A DNA stretch of 64,000 nucleotides, from the NCBI RefSeq assembly GCF_031119335.1, contig NZ_JAVHXT010000001.1, forward strand, positions 220,448 through 284,447. The letters are read 5' to 3'. Both the position numbers and the translations under genes were made by a program. The notes under the pieces are model-generated. The model did not search any database. It had not been told where the DNA came from and saw nothing but the letters and a program-made list of their open reading frames with translations. Of the stretch, positions 48,229 to 55,602 are shown piece by piece; positions within the stretch are counted from its first letter, which is position 1, and every line of letters starts with the position of its first letter. The DNA comes from Pedobacter sp. Lineage in GTDB: Bacteria; Bacteroidota; Bacteroidia; Sphingobacteriales; Sphingobacteriaceae.

Positions 48229-49497
48229 TTAAGATACTTTGGAATAAATTAAATGTTGATGCTGAGGCTTTAACAAGTCGAGTTCTTTAAGGTGCTCCTC
48301 TGCGGCGATAGCGCATTCGGTAAGCATTTCATTCTTTCTAGGGTCAGGAAGTGCTAATTCTCCATTAATAGCTTGAAACCAGCCTTCAACATATTGGTTG
48401 TGGTAATGTAGATACTGTTTTACATTGAGAATGAATCCATCAATTTTATTCTGTAGTTCTTCGATTTTGCCTTTAATAGTACTAATCAGTTGCTTGGTGT
48501 TTTCTATGTCTCCTGAAATTTGTAAACGAGTTTCTCCCACACGTTGTAGTTCCTGTTGTTTGTTCCTAATGAAAGCTTTGATTTTGTCAATATTCTCATA
48601 TTCTTTCATTACAAAATCGAAAACTAATCCCCAGATGATATATACTACAAATCCAGCGAAGATGATCATCCAAAACTCTGCCTCTCCAATGGCTACCTTA
48701 AGATTATAAGGCGGGGTAGTCGGTGTTTTGTTGAAATCATAGATTTTTTTCTCGATTTGGTACGCCAATAACCCATCAAATAAAAAGGTGATGAGGAATA
48801 GGGCGGCTAACCTCATGATGTTTTTAATTCCCTTGCCTTTTTGCATCATATGAATGATGTATCCAAGGCCAAGGAAAACAGTTGGAATGGTAACCACTAA
48901 AACACCTTCTAGCCAACTGTCGCTAAACGCATTATTGAGGGCTTGTGAGTCAAAAATTGCTGTACTGAGACTATCGTCTGAAAAGACCTTAAATAGGGCC
49001 GAGTAGGTAGCAGAAATATAAAAAACAAACAAATAGATCGTAATAGGGATCAATAACAGTAAACCAATATAGAATAATGCATGTGGTTGCTTGGTATCAG
49101 TTACACCATGTTTTTCTGGATTGCTACGTACCGTTTCAATATCTTGCTTTATAGCTTCTATTTTTAGATCTTGCTGTTGCAGTTTGTCTTGGTATATGGA
49201 AAGAGCCGTCTCTGCATTTCTAAGTTCTCCTTCTTGTTTAGCTTTATCTTGGATATAGGGTTGTTTAAGCTTATGCTGCTCTTCCTTTAGCCTACGACAT
49301 TGTTCCTCGAAACTGCTGTATACATTTTGCAGGCAAGCTTTTAAGGTCACCGCTTTTCCAGCAGCTTTTTGCGAGGCACCATAACCACTCTGATAATAAC
49401 TGATACGAACTTGAACTTCGTCGTTTTCATTTTCGGCATCTTGTTGCGTTGAAGGTAGCTGTTTCTTTAGGGAGAATAACTTGTTGATTGCTTCCAT
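48229..49497 (-). CDS. Coiled-coil membrane protein of the TerB operon
   Basis: 422 residues. Order: soluble N-terminus, a coiled coil (about 70-125, EEQCRRLKEEQHKLKQ...), four or so membrane helices (about 140-165, 195-215, 228-247, 272-292), a second coiled coil (about 300-365) and a C-terminal helix. This symmetrical coil-membrane-coil layout suggests an assembly or scaffold protein at the inner membrane. I do not recognise a family. The gene lies between terB (3 bp gap) and the VWA-like gene (1 bp gap). Confidence 0.7.
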   Translation of the reverse strand: MEAINKLFSLKKQLPSTQQDAENENDEVQVRISYYQSGYGASQKAAGKAVTLKACLQNVYSSFEEQCRRLKEEQHKLKQPYIQDKAKQEGELRNAETALSIYQDKLQQQDLKIEAIKQDIETVRSNPEKHGVTDTKQPHALFYIGLLLLIPITIYLFVFYISATYSALFKVFSDDSLSTAIFDSQALNNAFSDSWLEGVLVVTIPTVFLGLGYIIHMMQKGKGIKNIMRLAALFLITFLFDGLLAYQIEKKIYDFNKTPTTPPYNLKVAIGEAEFWMIIFAGFVVYIIWGLVFDFVMKEYENIDKIKAFIRNKQQELQRVGETRLQISGDIENTKQLISTIKGKIEELQNKIDGFILNVKQYLHYHNQYVEGWFQAINGELALPDPRKNEMLTECAIAAEEHLKELDLLKPQHQHLIYSKVS

Positions 49498-49500
49498 GGC

Positions 49501-49902
49501 TTAATCTTTGATTTTAGTTAACACTTGGGGAAGAGACATTTCTTGTTGGGCACATTCTAACAGAAAAGCGCAGATACCATCTACATTGGAGTCTTCAAAC
49601 TGAAAGCGTCGACAAAATTTTTGAAGCGTGCTGTACTCGTCCTCGGTAACTTCTTTGTCAGCCCAAATCATTACTGAAAGGTCATATAGATATTCTATTC
49701 TTTCTTCTCTAGTGCTGGGGATTGAAATTCTGGCCAATGGATCGGTGAGAATTTTTTCAAGTTGATTGGTTTCTACACCACGCTGTTCTGCAAACAGATA
49801 AAGCTGTTTCATCTCAGGGGTATCAAAGTTCTCATCGGCACAAGCCATTTGATAGAGCCTCAGAAAACGGCTCTGCAGCGTGGCGGTAATTTGGTTTTCC
49901 AT
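49501..49902 (-). CDS. TerB-like protein
   Basis: 133 residues, all helical. Two acidic motifs, ACADENFDTPEMKQL and IWADKEVTEDEYSTL, are the tandem D-x-x-(F/V)-x-x-x-E repeats of the TerB/DjlA fold that bind metal in relatives. TerB proteins occur in tellurite-resistance, phage-defence and membrane-stress complexes. It is first in a four-gene operon whose promoter carries the palindrome at 49986-49999. Confidence 0.8.
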   Translation of the reverse strand: MENQITATLQSRFLRLYQMACADENFDTPEMKQLYLFAEQRGVETNQLEKILTDPLARISIPSTREERIEYLYDLSVMIWADKEVTEDEYSTLQKFCRRFQFEDSNVDGICAFLLECAQQEMSLPQVLTKIKD

Positions 49903-49955
49903 TTTTCGTCTGTTGGGTTATAATGGCGGTAAGCCACTCTGTTTGTTTATAAATC

Positions 49956-49999
49956 CAAAACTAAAAGGAGTAAACCTTAAAATTATACGGAAAACCGTA
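49956..49999 (-). promoter_or_regulatory. Operator-promoter of the TerB operon (TACGG-N4-CCGTA, 22 bp, TAGTTTTG)
   Basis: The palindrome TACGGAAAACCGTA lies at 49986-49999. On the minus strand, 22 bp further, TAGTTTTG (49963-49956) is a perfect TAnnTTTG box, 54 bp before the terB start. The same palindrome-to-box spacing occurs at four other sites in this island. Confidence 0.8.
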
Positions 50000-50035
50000 A
50001 CAGCTAAATAACTGTGTTGTGGTAAAAGGATTGGG

Positions 50036-50701
50036 CTAAATAATGCCCATATCCTTGCAGAATGCAATTAACTGTTCGTTCTTGTTAAAGTCGAGTACAG
50101 TCTTAATGTGATTGAGACGTTTTTCCATTGAACTCTTTCCACTAGGGGAAATATTAAGCTTAACAAGGAGATCAGGTATTTCCTGTAATTTTTTTCCTTC
50201 TGCTAGTAAAGAAAGTACGGTAACATCGTAGTTTGTAAACTGATGACTATGTGATGGATTAATCTTTTCCCTGATTCCTGGTGGCATATAAACTTGTCCC
50301 TTGGCTACAGCTTCTACCGCTTTTTCAAGTTCAATAGCGTCTGTACGGCCTTTTTGCACATAGCCGTCTACCTTTAGGTCTTTGAAATAGGACTGGATCT
50401 TTGCCGTACGATCTTCTCCCGAAAAGATAATGACCTTGAGCTGTGGCTGGATTTCTCTAGCTGCAATAATCAGTTCTACTCCACTTTTCAGCTGCTGTGT
50501 TCTATGGTCTTCGATAAAGGAAATATCAGTAACTAATAAGTCATACGGCCGTCCAGAGTTAAGTTCATTCTTTAAACGAGTAAAGGCGTCATCACAGTAA
50601 TACACATAGTGGCACAATGGTATAGCCAGTTCTTCAATTATTTTTGTTACAGCTTTGCTGCTGTTTTGGTGGTCTTCTGCCACTAGTACTTTTTCGAGCA
50701 T
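50036..50701 (-). CDS. Response regulator, REC domain plus HTH
   Basis: 221 residues. The receiver domain (about 1-125) has acidic residues in VLVAEDH, the phosphoacceptor Asp in LLVTDISF (about 58) and the switch Lys in YVQKGRTD. The C-terminal part (about 150-221: NYDVTVLSLLAEGKKLQEIPDLLV...SSMEKRLNHIKTVLDFNKNEQLIAFCKDMGII) is LuxR/NarL-like HTH. It follows the histidine kinase gene by 8 bp and lies just upstream of the TerB operon promoter. It is the natural candidate to bind the TACGG-N4-CCGTA operators; this is inference. Confidence 0.87.
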   Translation of the reverse strand: MLEKVLVAEDHQNSSKAVTKIIEELAIPLCHYVYYCDDAFTRLKNELNSGRPYDLLVTDISFIEDHRTQQLKSGVELIIAAREIQPQLKVIIFSGEDRTAKIQSYFKDLKVDGYVQKGRTDAIELEKAVEAVAKGQVYMPPGIREKINPSHSHQFTNYDVTVLSLLAEGKKLQEIPDLLVKLNISPSGKSSMEKRLNHIKTVLDFNKNEQLIAFCKDMGII

Positions 50702-50709
50702 ATTATTTC

Positions 50710-52440
50710 TTAGGTTAATGGAATTCGGATTGTGGCTTGCACACCTCCATTCCCATGGTTGCCAAATATAAAAAGTCCTTTTAGTGCGGCAATACGGCTT
50801 TCCGTATTACGGATACCGGTACCATCTTTCTTTTCATCCAATAGACCAATGCCGTTGTCGCGGTATTGTATTTCCAATTGTTTTTCTTGTAGTGCAAAAC
50901 GTAGTACCACTTGGTTGGCATTACTGTGTTTGCGCATATTGACTAATAGCTCTTGAATGGCCAATATTATTTCATCTTTAACAGTTACGTTTAGTTCGGT
51001 ATTTAGTTTTTCGTCGAGACCTACCGTTAGGATTTTAGTGTCGTGGTTCGAAAATGAAAGGATCAGTTCCTCCACCCGTTCTATAAAATCCATTGGATTT
51101 GCAGAAACGGCATGTGATATTTGTCTAGATTGATTGTATAGCTTTTCAATCTGGCCAATGAGTTTTGGCTTATCTATAGATTCGCTATATTCTACTTCAG
51201 ACATCATACGGTAAAGACCATTGGCTACCACGTCATGTATTTCTTTTGAGGTTTTCAGTTTACTTTCCTTAATCTGCTTTTCCGCCTGTTCGGCCATTCT
51301 GCGTTTGCGATGTCGGTAGATGGTGGCTGAGATGGCACCTATGGCCAAAATGGTCACCACTGCTAGTGCTAACAGCGCATTCCTTCTTTCGATCTGCACT
51401 TTTTTGTGTTCGTTTTCTTGTTCGAGCTTCAGTTTGTCGGATTTATGTTTTTCAGTTTGGTAGCGGATTAGTGCAAATTGGTTTTTGGCTGCACTTCTAA
51501 CAGAAGAAAGACTGTCATCAAGTTTACGGTAACGTTTAAAATAGCTCAGTCTTTTAGTAGGATCTAATTCTGCCAGTTTTCCAATCGCTTCAAGTTCGTT
51601 GTCCGGGTTTTTCAGTTCTAGCGCAAGCTGATACATGAGCTGGCTGTAATATAATGCCGAATCCGGTCTACGGAAAAGATAATAGTCGGTAAGATGAGAG
51701 TAGCTGGAGTTCTGGCCCCATTGGTCGCCGACTTTCTTTCGTAGCTGTAACGCATGCAGGTAGTCGGTTGCGGGGTTGAAACTAGGATTTTGCATCAACT
51801 GTGCCTTGGCAAGATTGGTGAGCGTTCTGGCCCTGTGTTGTGCAGAGGAGGTTTTACCTAGTACCTCTTGGTATAGTTTGATGGCCATGGCATAATTACC
51901 TTTTTGCCGATAGGCATTGGCCAGATTGTTTTTGGTTATATGGAGATGTGAACTGTCTTTGACGAATGGGATGGCCTGGCCATAGAAATCAATGGCATCT
52001 TCATATTTTTTAAGGTCATAGGCAGTGATACCAAGGTTGTTTAGGTTGGCCAGGATACAACGATGATGTTTTTTGTTATTAGGGTTTAGGTAGCGTAGTG
52101 CCTCTATGGAATATTCTTGTCCATTGAAACTATCTCCCTGATCATTAGCTAAAATGCCCATATTGGCCAGAGCATTGGCGAGGTTAAAGCTGTCTCTATA
52201 CTTGATAGCCAATTCTCGAGCCTGTCCGAAGACTAGAAAGGCGCTGTCCAGTTTTCCTTTGTCCCAAAGGCGGTCGGCAATGACAATGAGCGAATCGGAT
52301 GTCAAGTCGGTTGTTGTTTCGCTAATTTTTTCCTGGGGTCTCCCGCAGGAATTAAGGACGAGGATGACCAGTAGTAAATAGTAGTCGAGTTGGCGTTTCA
52401 ATTTTTCCTGTTTTCGACCAAAATAAACAAAACCGTGCAT
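50710..52440 (-). CDS. Histidine kinase with N-terminal TPR repeats
   Basis: I place the start at 52440 (MHGFVYFGRK) rather than at the track start, because it begins a lipoprotein-like leader (YYLLLVILVLNSCG). 576 residues: about five TPR units (about 45-300; e.g. LANLNNLGITAYDLKKYEDAIDFY), a coiled stretch and one membrane helix (ALLALAVVTILAIGAISATIY, about 355). A HisKA_3-like H-box EIHDVVANGLYRMM follows, then an ATPase domain with N-box LLVNMRKHS and G-boxes DNGIGL and GTGIRN. The start codon lies within a hairpin (52432-52451). It should phosphorylate the adjacent response regulator. Confidence 0.88.
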   Translation of the reverse strand: MHGFVYFGRKQEKLKRQLDYYLLLVILVLNSCGRPQEKISETTTDLTSDSLIVIADRLWDKGKLDSAFLVFGQARELAIKYRDSFNLANALANMGILANDQGDSFNGQEYSIEALRYLNPNNKKHHRCILANLNNLGITAYDLKKYEDAIDFYGQAIPFVKDSSHLHITKNNLANAYRQKGNYAMAIKLYQEVLGKTSSAQHRARTLTNLAKAQLMQNPSFNPATDYLHALQLRKKVGDQWGQNSSYSHLTDYYLFRRPDSALYYSQLMYQLALELKNPDNELEAIGKLAELDPTKRLSYFKRYRKLDDSLSSVRSAAKNQFALIRYQTEKHKSDKLKLEQENEHKKVQIERRNALLALAVVTILAIGAISATIYRHRKRRMAEQAEKQIKESKLKTSKEIHDVVANGLYRMMSEVEYSESIDKPKLIGQIEKLYNQSRQISHAVSANPMDFIERVEELILSFSNHDTKILTVGLDEKLNTELNVTVKDEIILAIQELLVNMRKHSNANQVVLRFALQEKQLEIQYRDNGIGLLDEKKDGTGIRNTESRIAALKGLFIFGNHGNGGVQATIRIPLT

Positions 52441-52451
52441 ATTTGCACGGT
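52432..52451 (-). promoter_or_regulatory. Hairpin holding the kinase start codon; terminator or attenuator candidate
   Basis: ACCGTGCA-AATA-TGCACGGT is a perfect 8-bp stem on the minus strand, followed by TTTTGTTTATTTT. The kinase ATG straddles the loop and the 3' arm. It could terminate the small upstream gene or hide the kinase start. Confidence 0.6.
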
Positions 52452-52507
52452 CTTGTAAAAATGTACGGTTTAGAAACCGTTCGCATGTATGCCTGAACGG
52501 AATTTGA

Positions 52508-52708
52508 TTAAGGTTTTGTAGGCCTGATCGTACCGTTGTCACCATTATGGCCTCCGCCATCACCGTCTTCTCCACCGTTTTCTGGGTCACCTGGAGTACC
52601 TTCAGGGTCGGTGTTGTTAACATGTACTGTAGTATTTCCGTTTCCGCAAGTTTGTTGCGCAGGGGATGCCAAGCCCAATAATATGGCAATAAAAAGAGGT
52701 AAAAACAT
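52508..52708 (-). CDS. Small exported Gly/Asp-rich peptide
   Basis: 66 residues. A hydrophobic leader (MFLPLFIAILLGLASPAQ) is followed by a low-complexity, acidic, glycine-rich mature part (PEGTPGDPENGGEDGDGGG...IRPTKP) with one Cys. It has no homology I recognise. It lies 67 bp upstream of the kinase start, in the same direction, and the kinase start hairpin follows it. The leader and position make it plausible, but the composition is too simple to be sure. Confidence 0.5.
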   Translation of the reverse strand: MFLPLFIAILLGLASPAQQTCGNGNTTVHVNNTDPEGTPGDPENGGEDGDGGGHNGDNGTIRPTKP

Positions 52709-52744
52709 TTTTTTAATTTTTAAATTTTGCTCAATGGCAGGGCT

Positions 52745-52761
52745 TATCGAACCATTCGATA
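52745..52761. promoter_or_regulatory. Palindrome TATCGAA-CCA-TTCGATA upstream of the kinase cluster
   Basis: A perfect 7-bp inverted repeat with a 3-bp spacer, 37 bp before the small exported peptide gene. It differs from the island operator, so it may be a separate control site. No TAnnTTTG box lies 22 bp away. The 52709-52989 gap shows nothing else. Confidence 0.4.
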
Positions 52762-52989
52762 GCTTGCTGCATGTTTAAGCGGCGCCGCTTATTGGGAAGG
52801 TGGTTTGAGCTACTTGGGCGGAAAAAAGGGCTGCTTCCCTTCAGTTCCTATTTCCGCCTTTCGCGGCTCTAGAGATTTCGTTTGCCAAGTATGTGTACAC
52901 TTTGGCTGGCGATTTCGAATACAAAGTTGTGGTGTGCTAAAGACTTGTAGGCAAGACGGTTCCGGTCTTTCCATTCTTTCCGCTAATAT

Positions 52990-53033
52990 TCCGGAAAACC
53001 GTAATTAATTCCGTATATTCCGAGATAATTTCG
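52990..53033 (+). promoter_or_regulatory. Operator-promoter of the 344-residue membrane protein gene
   Basis: TCCGGAAAACCGTA (one mismatch to TACGG-N4-CCGTA), 22 bp, then TAATTTCG (one mismatch to TAnnTTTG), 16 bp before the ATG at 53050. Confidence 0.7.
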
Positions 53034-53049
53034 TGCAAAATCCGACGCT

Positions 53050-54084
53050 ATGTTCTCGACTTATAAGCAAGCCGTACTACATCACTACCTATCGAAAAAG
53101 AATGCTAGCGAACTGCCGATCAGGTTGCGGAAGCCTACGCCGGCGGGCATTAGGGACCATCTGATCCAATATCTAGGTAAGTATTACGATGCCAGAAAAG
53201 ATGAGCAGATTTTAGAGATGTTCTTTAATCATCAAGATGAAGTGGCAGCTTATGCCAAAGCGGTTAATAGAATTGATATAGGCAAGTTTAAGCCTGTGAT
53301 TAAATTCTTAGAAGGCAAAACGCCCAACCCAGAGGATAAGCAAGTTCACCTTGCAGCACTATTGATTGATTTTGAACGGCCTTATATATTTGGCAAGGAT
53401 TACAGTTTAGAAGAAACAGAAGAGAAAGATGCTGCAGAAACTGAAGAGCTGGAAGATTTGGTTAATGAAAATGAATTAGTAGAGGAAATTGAAAAGCAGG
53501 TTAATGAAGAGGGGGGGACTGTGATGTCGACGTTGTTGGCGCCTGTTGAGGATGAAGAAACAGCTGATACGGAAAAACCAAGCCTTGAAGAAAAGCAGCC
53601 AAATAGTGAAGCGTCTATAGGAGAACTTGGTGCAGATGATCATAATAGAAAAAAGGGCAGATTTTTCTGGTTGAAGAATGGCGTTGGCAATAAAGTAAGG
53701 ATGCCATTACTGGTGCTCTCGGCAACAATTTTAGGCTTTGTGGTAAAAGAATTAGTGGTAGGCGTTCCAAATGGAAAACAATGTATGTACTGGAAGAACG
53801 ATCGTTATATTGCTATTGCCTGCAATGAGAAGCTGCCAAAGGAAAGCAAAAAGCTGGGACTTGATACCTTTTTGTTGGATAATTTTAGGCTGATTACCGA
53901 ACCCGACACCATTACCGAGCGCTCCATTGGTAAATTATGGTACCTGAAGCACCAAAAGAATTTCGATTACTTTACAGTAGAGGGAACCCATCCAATCCAC
54001 GGACGAAGATTAAGCCGTTTGAGTGATCTGATCTATAAGAATGAGATCGATGCAAAAAGAAACGGAAAAGCTAGCTCACTATAA
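53050..54084 (+). CDS. Single-pass membrane protein of the island regulon, unknown function
   Basis: 344 residues. A soluble N-terminal domain of about 110 residues, partly helical (FSTYKQAVLHHYLSKKN...), is followed by a long acidic linker (about 115-200; EETEEKDAAETEELEDL). One membrane helix follows (MPLLVLSATILGFVVKELVVG, about 218-238), then a C-terminal domain with CMYWKNDRYIAIACNEK and IHGRRLSRLSDLIY. The layout resembles an anti-sigma or signalling membrane protein. I do not recognise a family. It is directly behind an operator-promoter and monocistronic. Confidence 0.75.
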   Translation: MFSTYKQAVLHHYLSKKNASELPIRLRKPTPAGIRDHLIQYLGKYYDARKDEQILEMFFNHQDEVAAYAKAVNRIDIGKFKPVIKFLEGKTPNPEDKQVHLAALLIDFERPYIFGKDYSLEETEEKDAAETEELEDLVNENELVEEIEKQVNEEGGTVMSTLLAPVEDEETADTEKPSLEEKQPNSEASIGELGADDHNRKKGRFFWLKNGVGNKVRMPLLVLSATILGFVVKELVVGVPNGKQCMYWKNDRYIAIACNEKLPKESKKLGLDTFLLDNFRLITEPDTITERSIGKLWYLKHQKNFDYFTVEGTHPIHGRRLSRLSDLIYKNEIDAKRNGKASSL

Positions 54085-54097
54085 TATGTTGTACTCT

Positions 54098-54141
54098 TAC
54101 GGAAAAACGTATAGGAGCCAAATTACTTGCTAGTAAATTTG
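54098..54141 (+). promoter_or_regulatory. Operator-promoter of the 48-residue peptide gene
   Basis: TACGGAAAAACGTA (one mismatch), 22 bp, then TAAATTTG, a perfect TAnnTTTG box, 18 bp before the ATG at 54160. Confidence 0.75.
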
Positions 54142-54159
54142 ATGCTAAAAGATAACATC

Positions 54160-54306
54160 ATGGAAAAAATTGAAGCAATTAAACCAGGTCCAAAACCTAA
54201 AAAGGATGATGGCACACCAGACAAGAGAAGGAGGGTAACTCCTGAAGTAAAACCTAAGCATCCGGATTTGAAGCCACACAAGCACAGACCTGGAGATTCG
54301 AAGTAA
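54160..54306 (+). CDS. 48-residue basic Lys/Pro-rich peptide
   Basis: Too short for the ORF track. It begins MEKIEAIKPGPKPKKDDG and ends HKHRPGDSK. It is rich in Lys, Pro, Arg and His, with no signal peptide. Three features support it as real: a perfect -7 box with the island operator 18 bp upstream, a plausible ATG, and a strong terminator 2 bp after its stop. Small basic peptides of this kind may bind nucleic acid or acidic proteins; function unknown. Confidence 0.65.
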   Translation: MEKIEAIKPGPKPKKDDGTPDKRRRVTPEVKPKHPDLKPHKHRPGDSK

Positions 54307-54308
54307 TT

Positions 54309-54342
54309 AAAAAGGCAGCATTTCGTAATGCTGCCTTTTTTT
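54309..54342 (+). terminator. Terminator of the 48-residue peptide gene
   Basis: AAAAAGGCAGCAT and ATGCTGCCTTTTT pair around TTCGTA, flanked by A and T runs. It may also end the convergent SH3-like gene at 54360. Confidence 0.92.
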
Positions 54343-54359
54343 GATCTAGATTATATAGT

Positions 54360-54869
54360 TTAGCGAATGTAGGCGGTACTACAATAACCTATATTTCCCG
54401 AACTAACTACCTTAACCTTTGTCCATTGGTCGTGTTTGCTAATGAATAACAAACGTTGCTTACGCTTCAATTTTTCTACCACAGCGTAAGAACCGCCAGG
54501 CCCTTTGCGTAGGCTAAGCTCACCTGCATTCACTTCTAGATAATCTCGTCCCATAACTTTGGAAGTTACAACTCCTGAAAGATTCGAAGTTCTTTTATTG
54601 CTGTAGTTGCTAGATTTTGTTTTCTTTTTACTGCTAGTGCTTCTGCTAGGATAATAATCAGTAGATGAAGCTGTAGATGGTGCACATACGCCACAAGTAC
54701 CGCCACTACTACAATGTGCACAGCGTGAACAATTGCGACAAGCAGAACAATAGGCTGATCCGGTACATCTGCCCAATGCTTCTTCTTTTAGTTTGGTGCC
54801 AGCTACGCTTTGTGCGTAGCTGCAAATTGGCAAAAGGCAAATGCCCATGAGCGATAAAAGGTATTTCAT
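54360..54869 (-). CDS. Exported Cys-rich protein with SH3-like domain
   Basis: 169 residues. A signal peptide (LLSLMGICLLPICSYA) is followed by CTGSAYCSACRNCSRCAHCSSGG-type sequence, a dense run of eight Cys in CxxC spacing (about 35-62), a Ser/Thr/Lys linker, and a bacterial SH3 domain (about 108-169; GELSLRKGPGGSYAVVEKL...GYCSTAYIR). The Cys motif recurs in small Bacteroidota proteins and probably binds metal. SH3b domains often bind cell-wall peptides. It is expressed from the divergent operator shared with the 69-residue lipoprotein gene. Confidence 0.75.
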   Translation of the reverse strand: MKYLLSLMGICLLPICSYAQSVAGTKLKEEALGRCTGSAYCSACRNCSRCAHCSSGGTCGVCAPSTASSTDYYPSRSTSSKKKTKSSNYSNKRTSNLSGVVTSKVMGRDYLEVNAGELSLRKGPGGSYAVVEKLKRKQRLLFISKHDQWTKVKVVSSGNIGYCSTAYIR

Positions 54870-54891
54870 TGTCTTTTATTTTTGTGAATTG

Positions 54892-54965
54892 CGAAGTTAA
54901 TCTAAGCCCAACCTGTCATGTTACGGTATTCCGTAAGGTTCCAATCTTTGCTGTACTTATTTTGG
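54892..54965. promoter_or_regulatory. Shared divergent operator with two promoters
   Basis: The palindrome TTACGGTATTCCGTAA lies at 54921-54936. From its core (54922-54935), 22 bp to the left on the minus strand lies TAACTTCG (54899-54892). 22 bp to the right on the plus strand lies TATTTTGG (54958-54965). Each box has one mismatch to TAnnTTTG. One protein dimer could thus serve both genes. The right-hand transcript would be nearly leaderless, with the ATG 4 bp after the box. Confidence 0.75.
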
Positions 54966-54969
54966 CTTT

Positions 54970-55179
54970 ATGAAAAAATACATCTATATCATAAGCTTGG
55001 GATTGGCTCTGTTGGCTTGTACCAAAAGTAGTACTGCACCCGAAATCGAGGGCGATAGGGCATGTGGCAAAAATTCTTCAGGACAGCAACTTTATATTGG
55101 TCCCAAAGGCGGTTGTTTTTATAACAACAGTAATGGTAATAAAATCTATGTAGAAAGAAGCGAGTGTAAATGTGATTGA
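54970..55179 (+). CDS. Small lipoprotein with a GPxGGCxYxxxxGxKxYV motif
   Basis: 69 residues. The lipobox is SLGLALLAC. The mature part has GPKGGCFYNNSNGNKIYVERSECKC, the pattern of the PBCV-type basic adaptor domain also found in short Bacteroidota proteins. That domain is thought to tether proteins. With the Cys-rich SH3 gene it forms a divergent pair around one operator. The -7 box ends 4 bp before the ATG, so a leaderless mRNA is likely. Confidence 0.72.
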   Translation: MKKYIYIISLGLALLACTKSSTAPEIEGDRACGKNSSGQQLYIGPKGGCFYNNSNGNKIYVERSECKCD

Positions 55180-55190
55180 TTTTTGGCTTT

Positions 55191-55234
55191 TACGGAAAAC
55201 CGTAAAAGTAGCTTGTAGAGAAAATTAATATTTG
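55191..55234 (+). promoter_or_regulatory. Operator-promoter of the HNH-DUF4407-DUF4236-DUF6119 operon
   Basis: TACGGAAAACCGTA lies inside the longer palindrome TTTTACGGAAAACCGTAAAA. 22 bp further lies AATATTTG (one mismatch to TAnnTTTG), 28 bp before the ATG at 55263. Confidence 0.78.
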
Positions 55235-55262
55235 TTGACGAGAGATTTAGCAAATTATTAAT

Positions 55263-55598
55263 ATGTATCGCCGATTTAAGCCCACAAATTCAAAAGATAT
55301 ACGGAGCGAACCCGATGAAAACCGAAAAGAGCCTACTCATGGTAGCTATGGCGGACTGCTTTTTGACAAAAGATGGCGTAACAAACGCGAAGAAATACTG
55401 CAAAAAGACAATTGCATTTGTCGAATATGTAAATCTAGCGAAGAACTTCAGGTGCACCATAGGCAATATCACTACTTGAAAGCAGAAAAGAAGTTTAAAT
55501 TTCCTTGGGACTATCCAGATCAACTGTTGATCACTCTATGCGAGAAATGCCACCAAAAAGGCCATAACAAATACAAAGTACCAATCATTTATTTATAA
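55263..55598 (+). CDS. HNH-type nuclease-like protein
   Basis: 111 residues. A zinc-binding HNH pattern is seen: CRICKSSEELQVHHRQYHY (CxxC then the HH pair, about 52-68), LITLCEKCHQKGH (CxxC...H, about 92-104). The catalytic His and the metal-binding His/Cys residues are present. Such proteins nick or cut DNA, though some only bind. It is first in a five-gene operon (gaps 4, 2, 12 and 32 bp) and is controlled by the island operator. Confidence 0.82.
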   Translation: MYRRFKPTNSKDIRSEPDENRKEPTHGSYGGLLFDKRWRNKREEILQKDNCICRICKSSEELQVHHRQYHYLKAEKKFKFPWDYPDQLLITLCEKCHQKGHNKYKVPIIYL

Positions 55599-55602
55599 CA
55601 AA

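Noticed and set aside
52441-52689. 83-residue N-terminal extension of the histidine kinase
   Set aside because: It overlaps the small exported peptide gene in another frame, and the lipoprotein-like leader begins at the later ATG.
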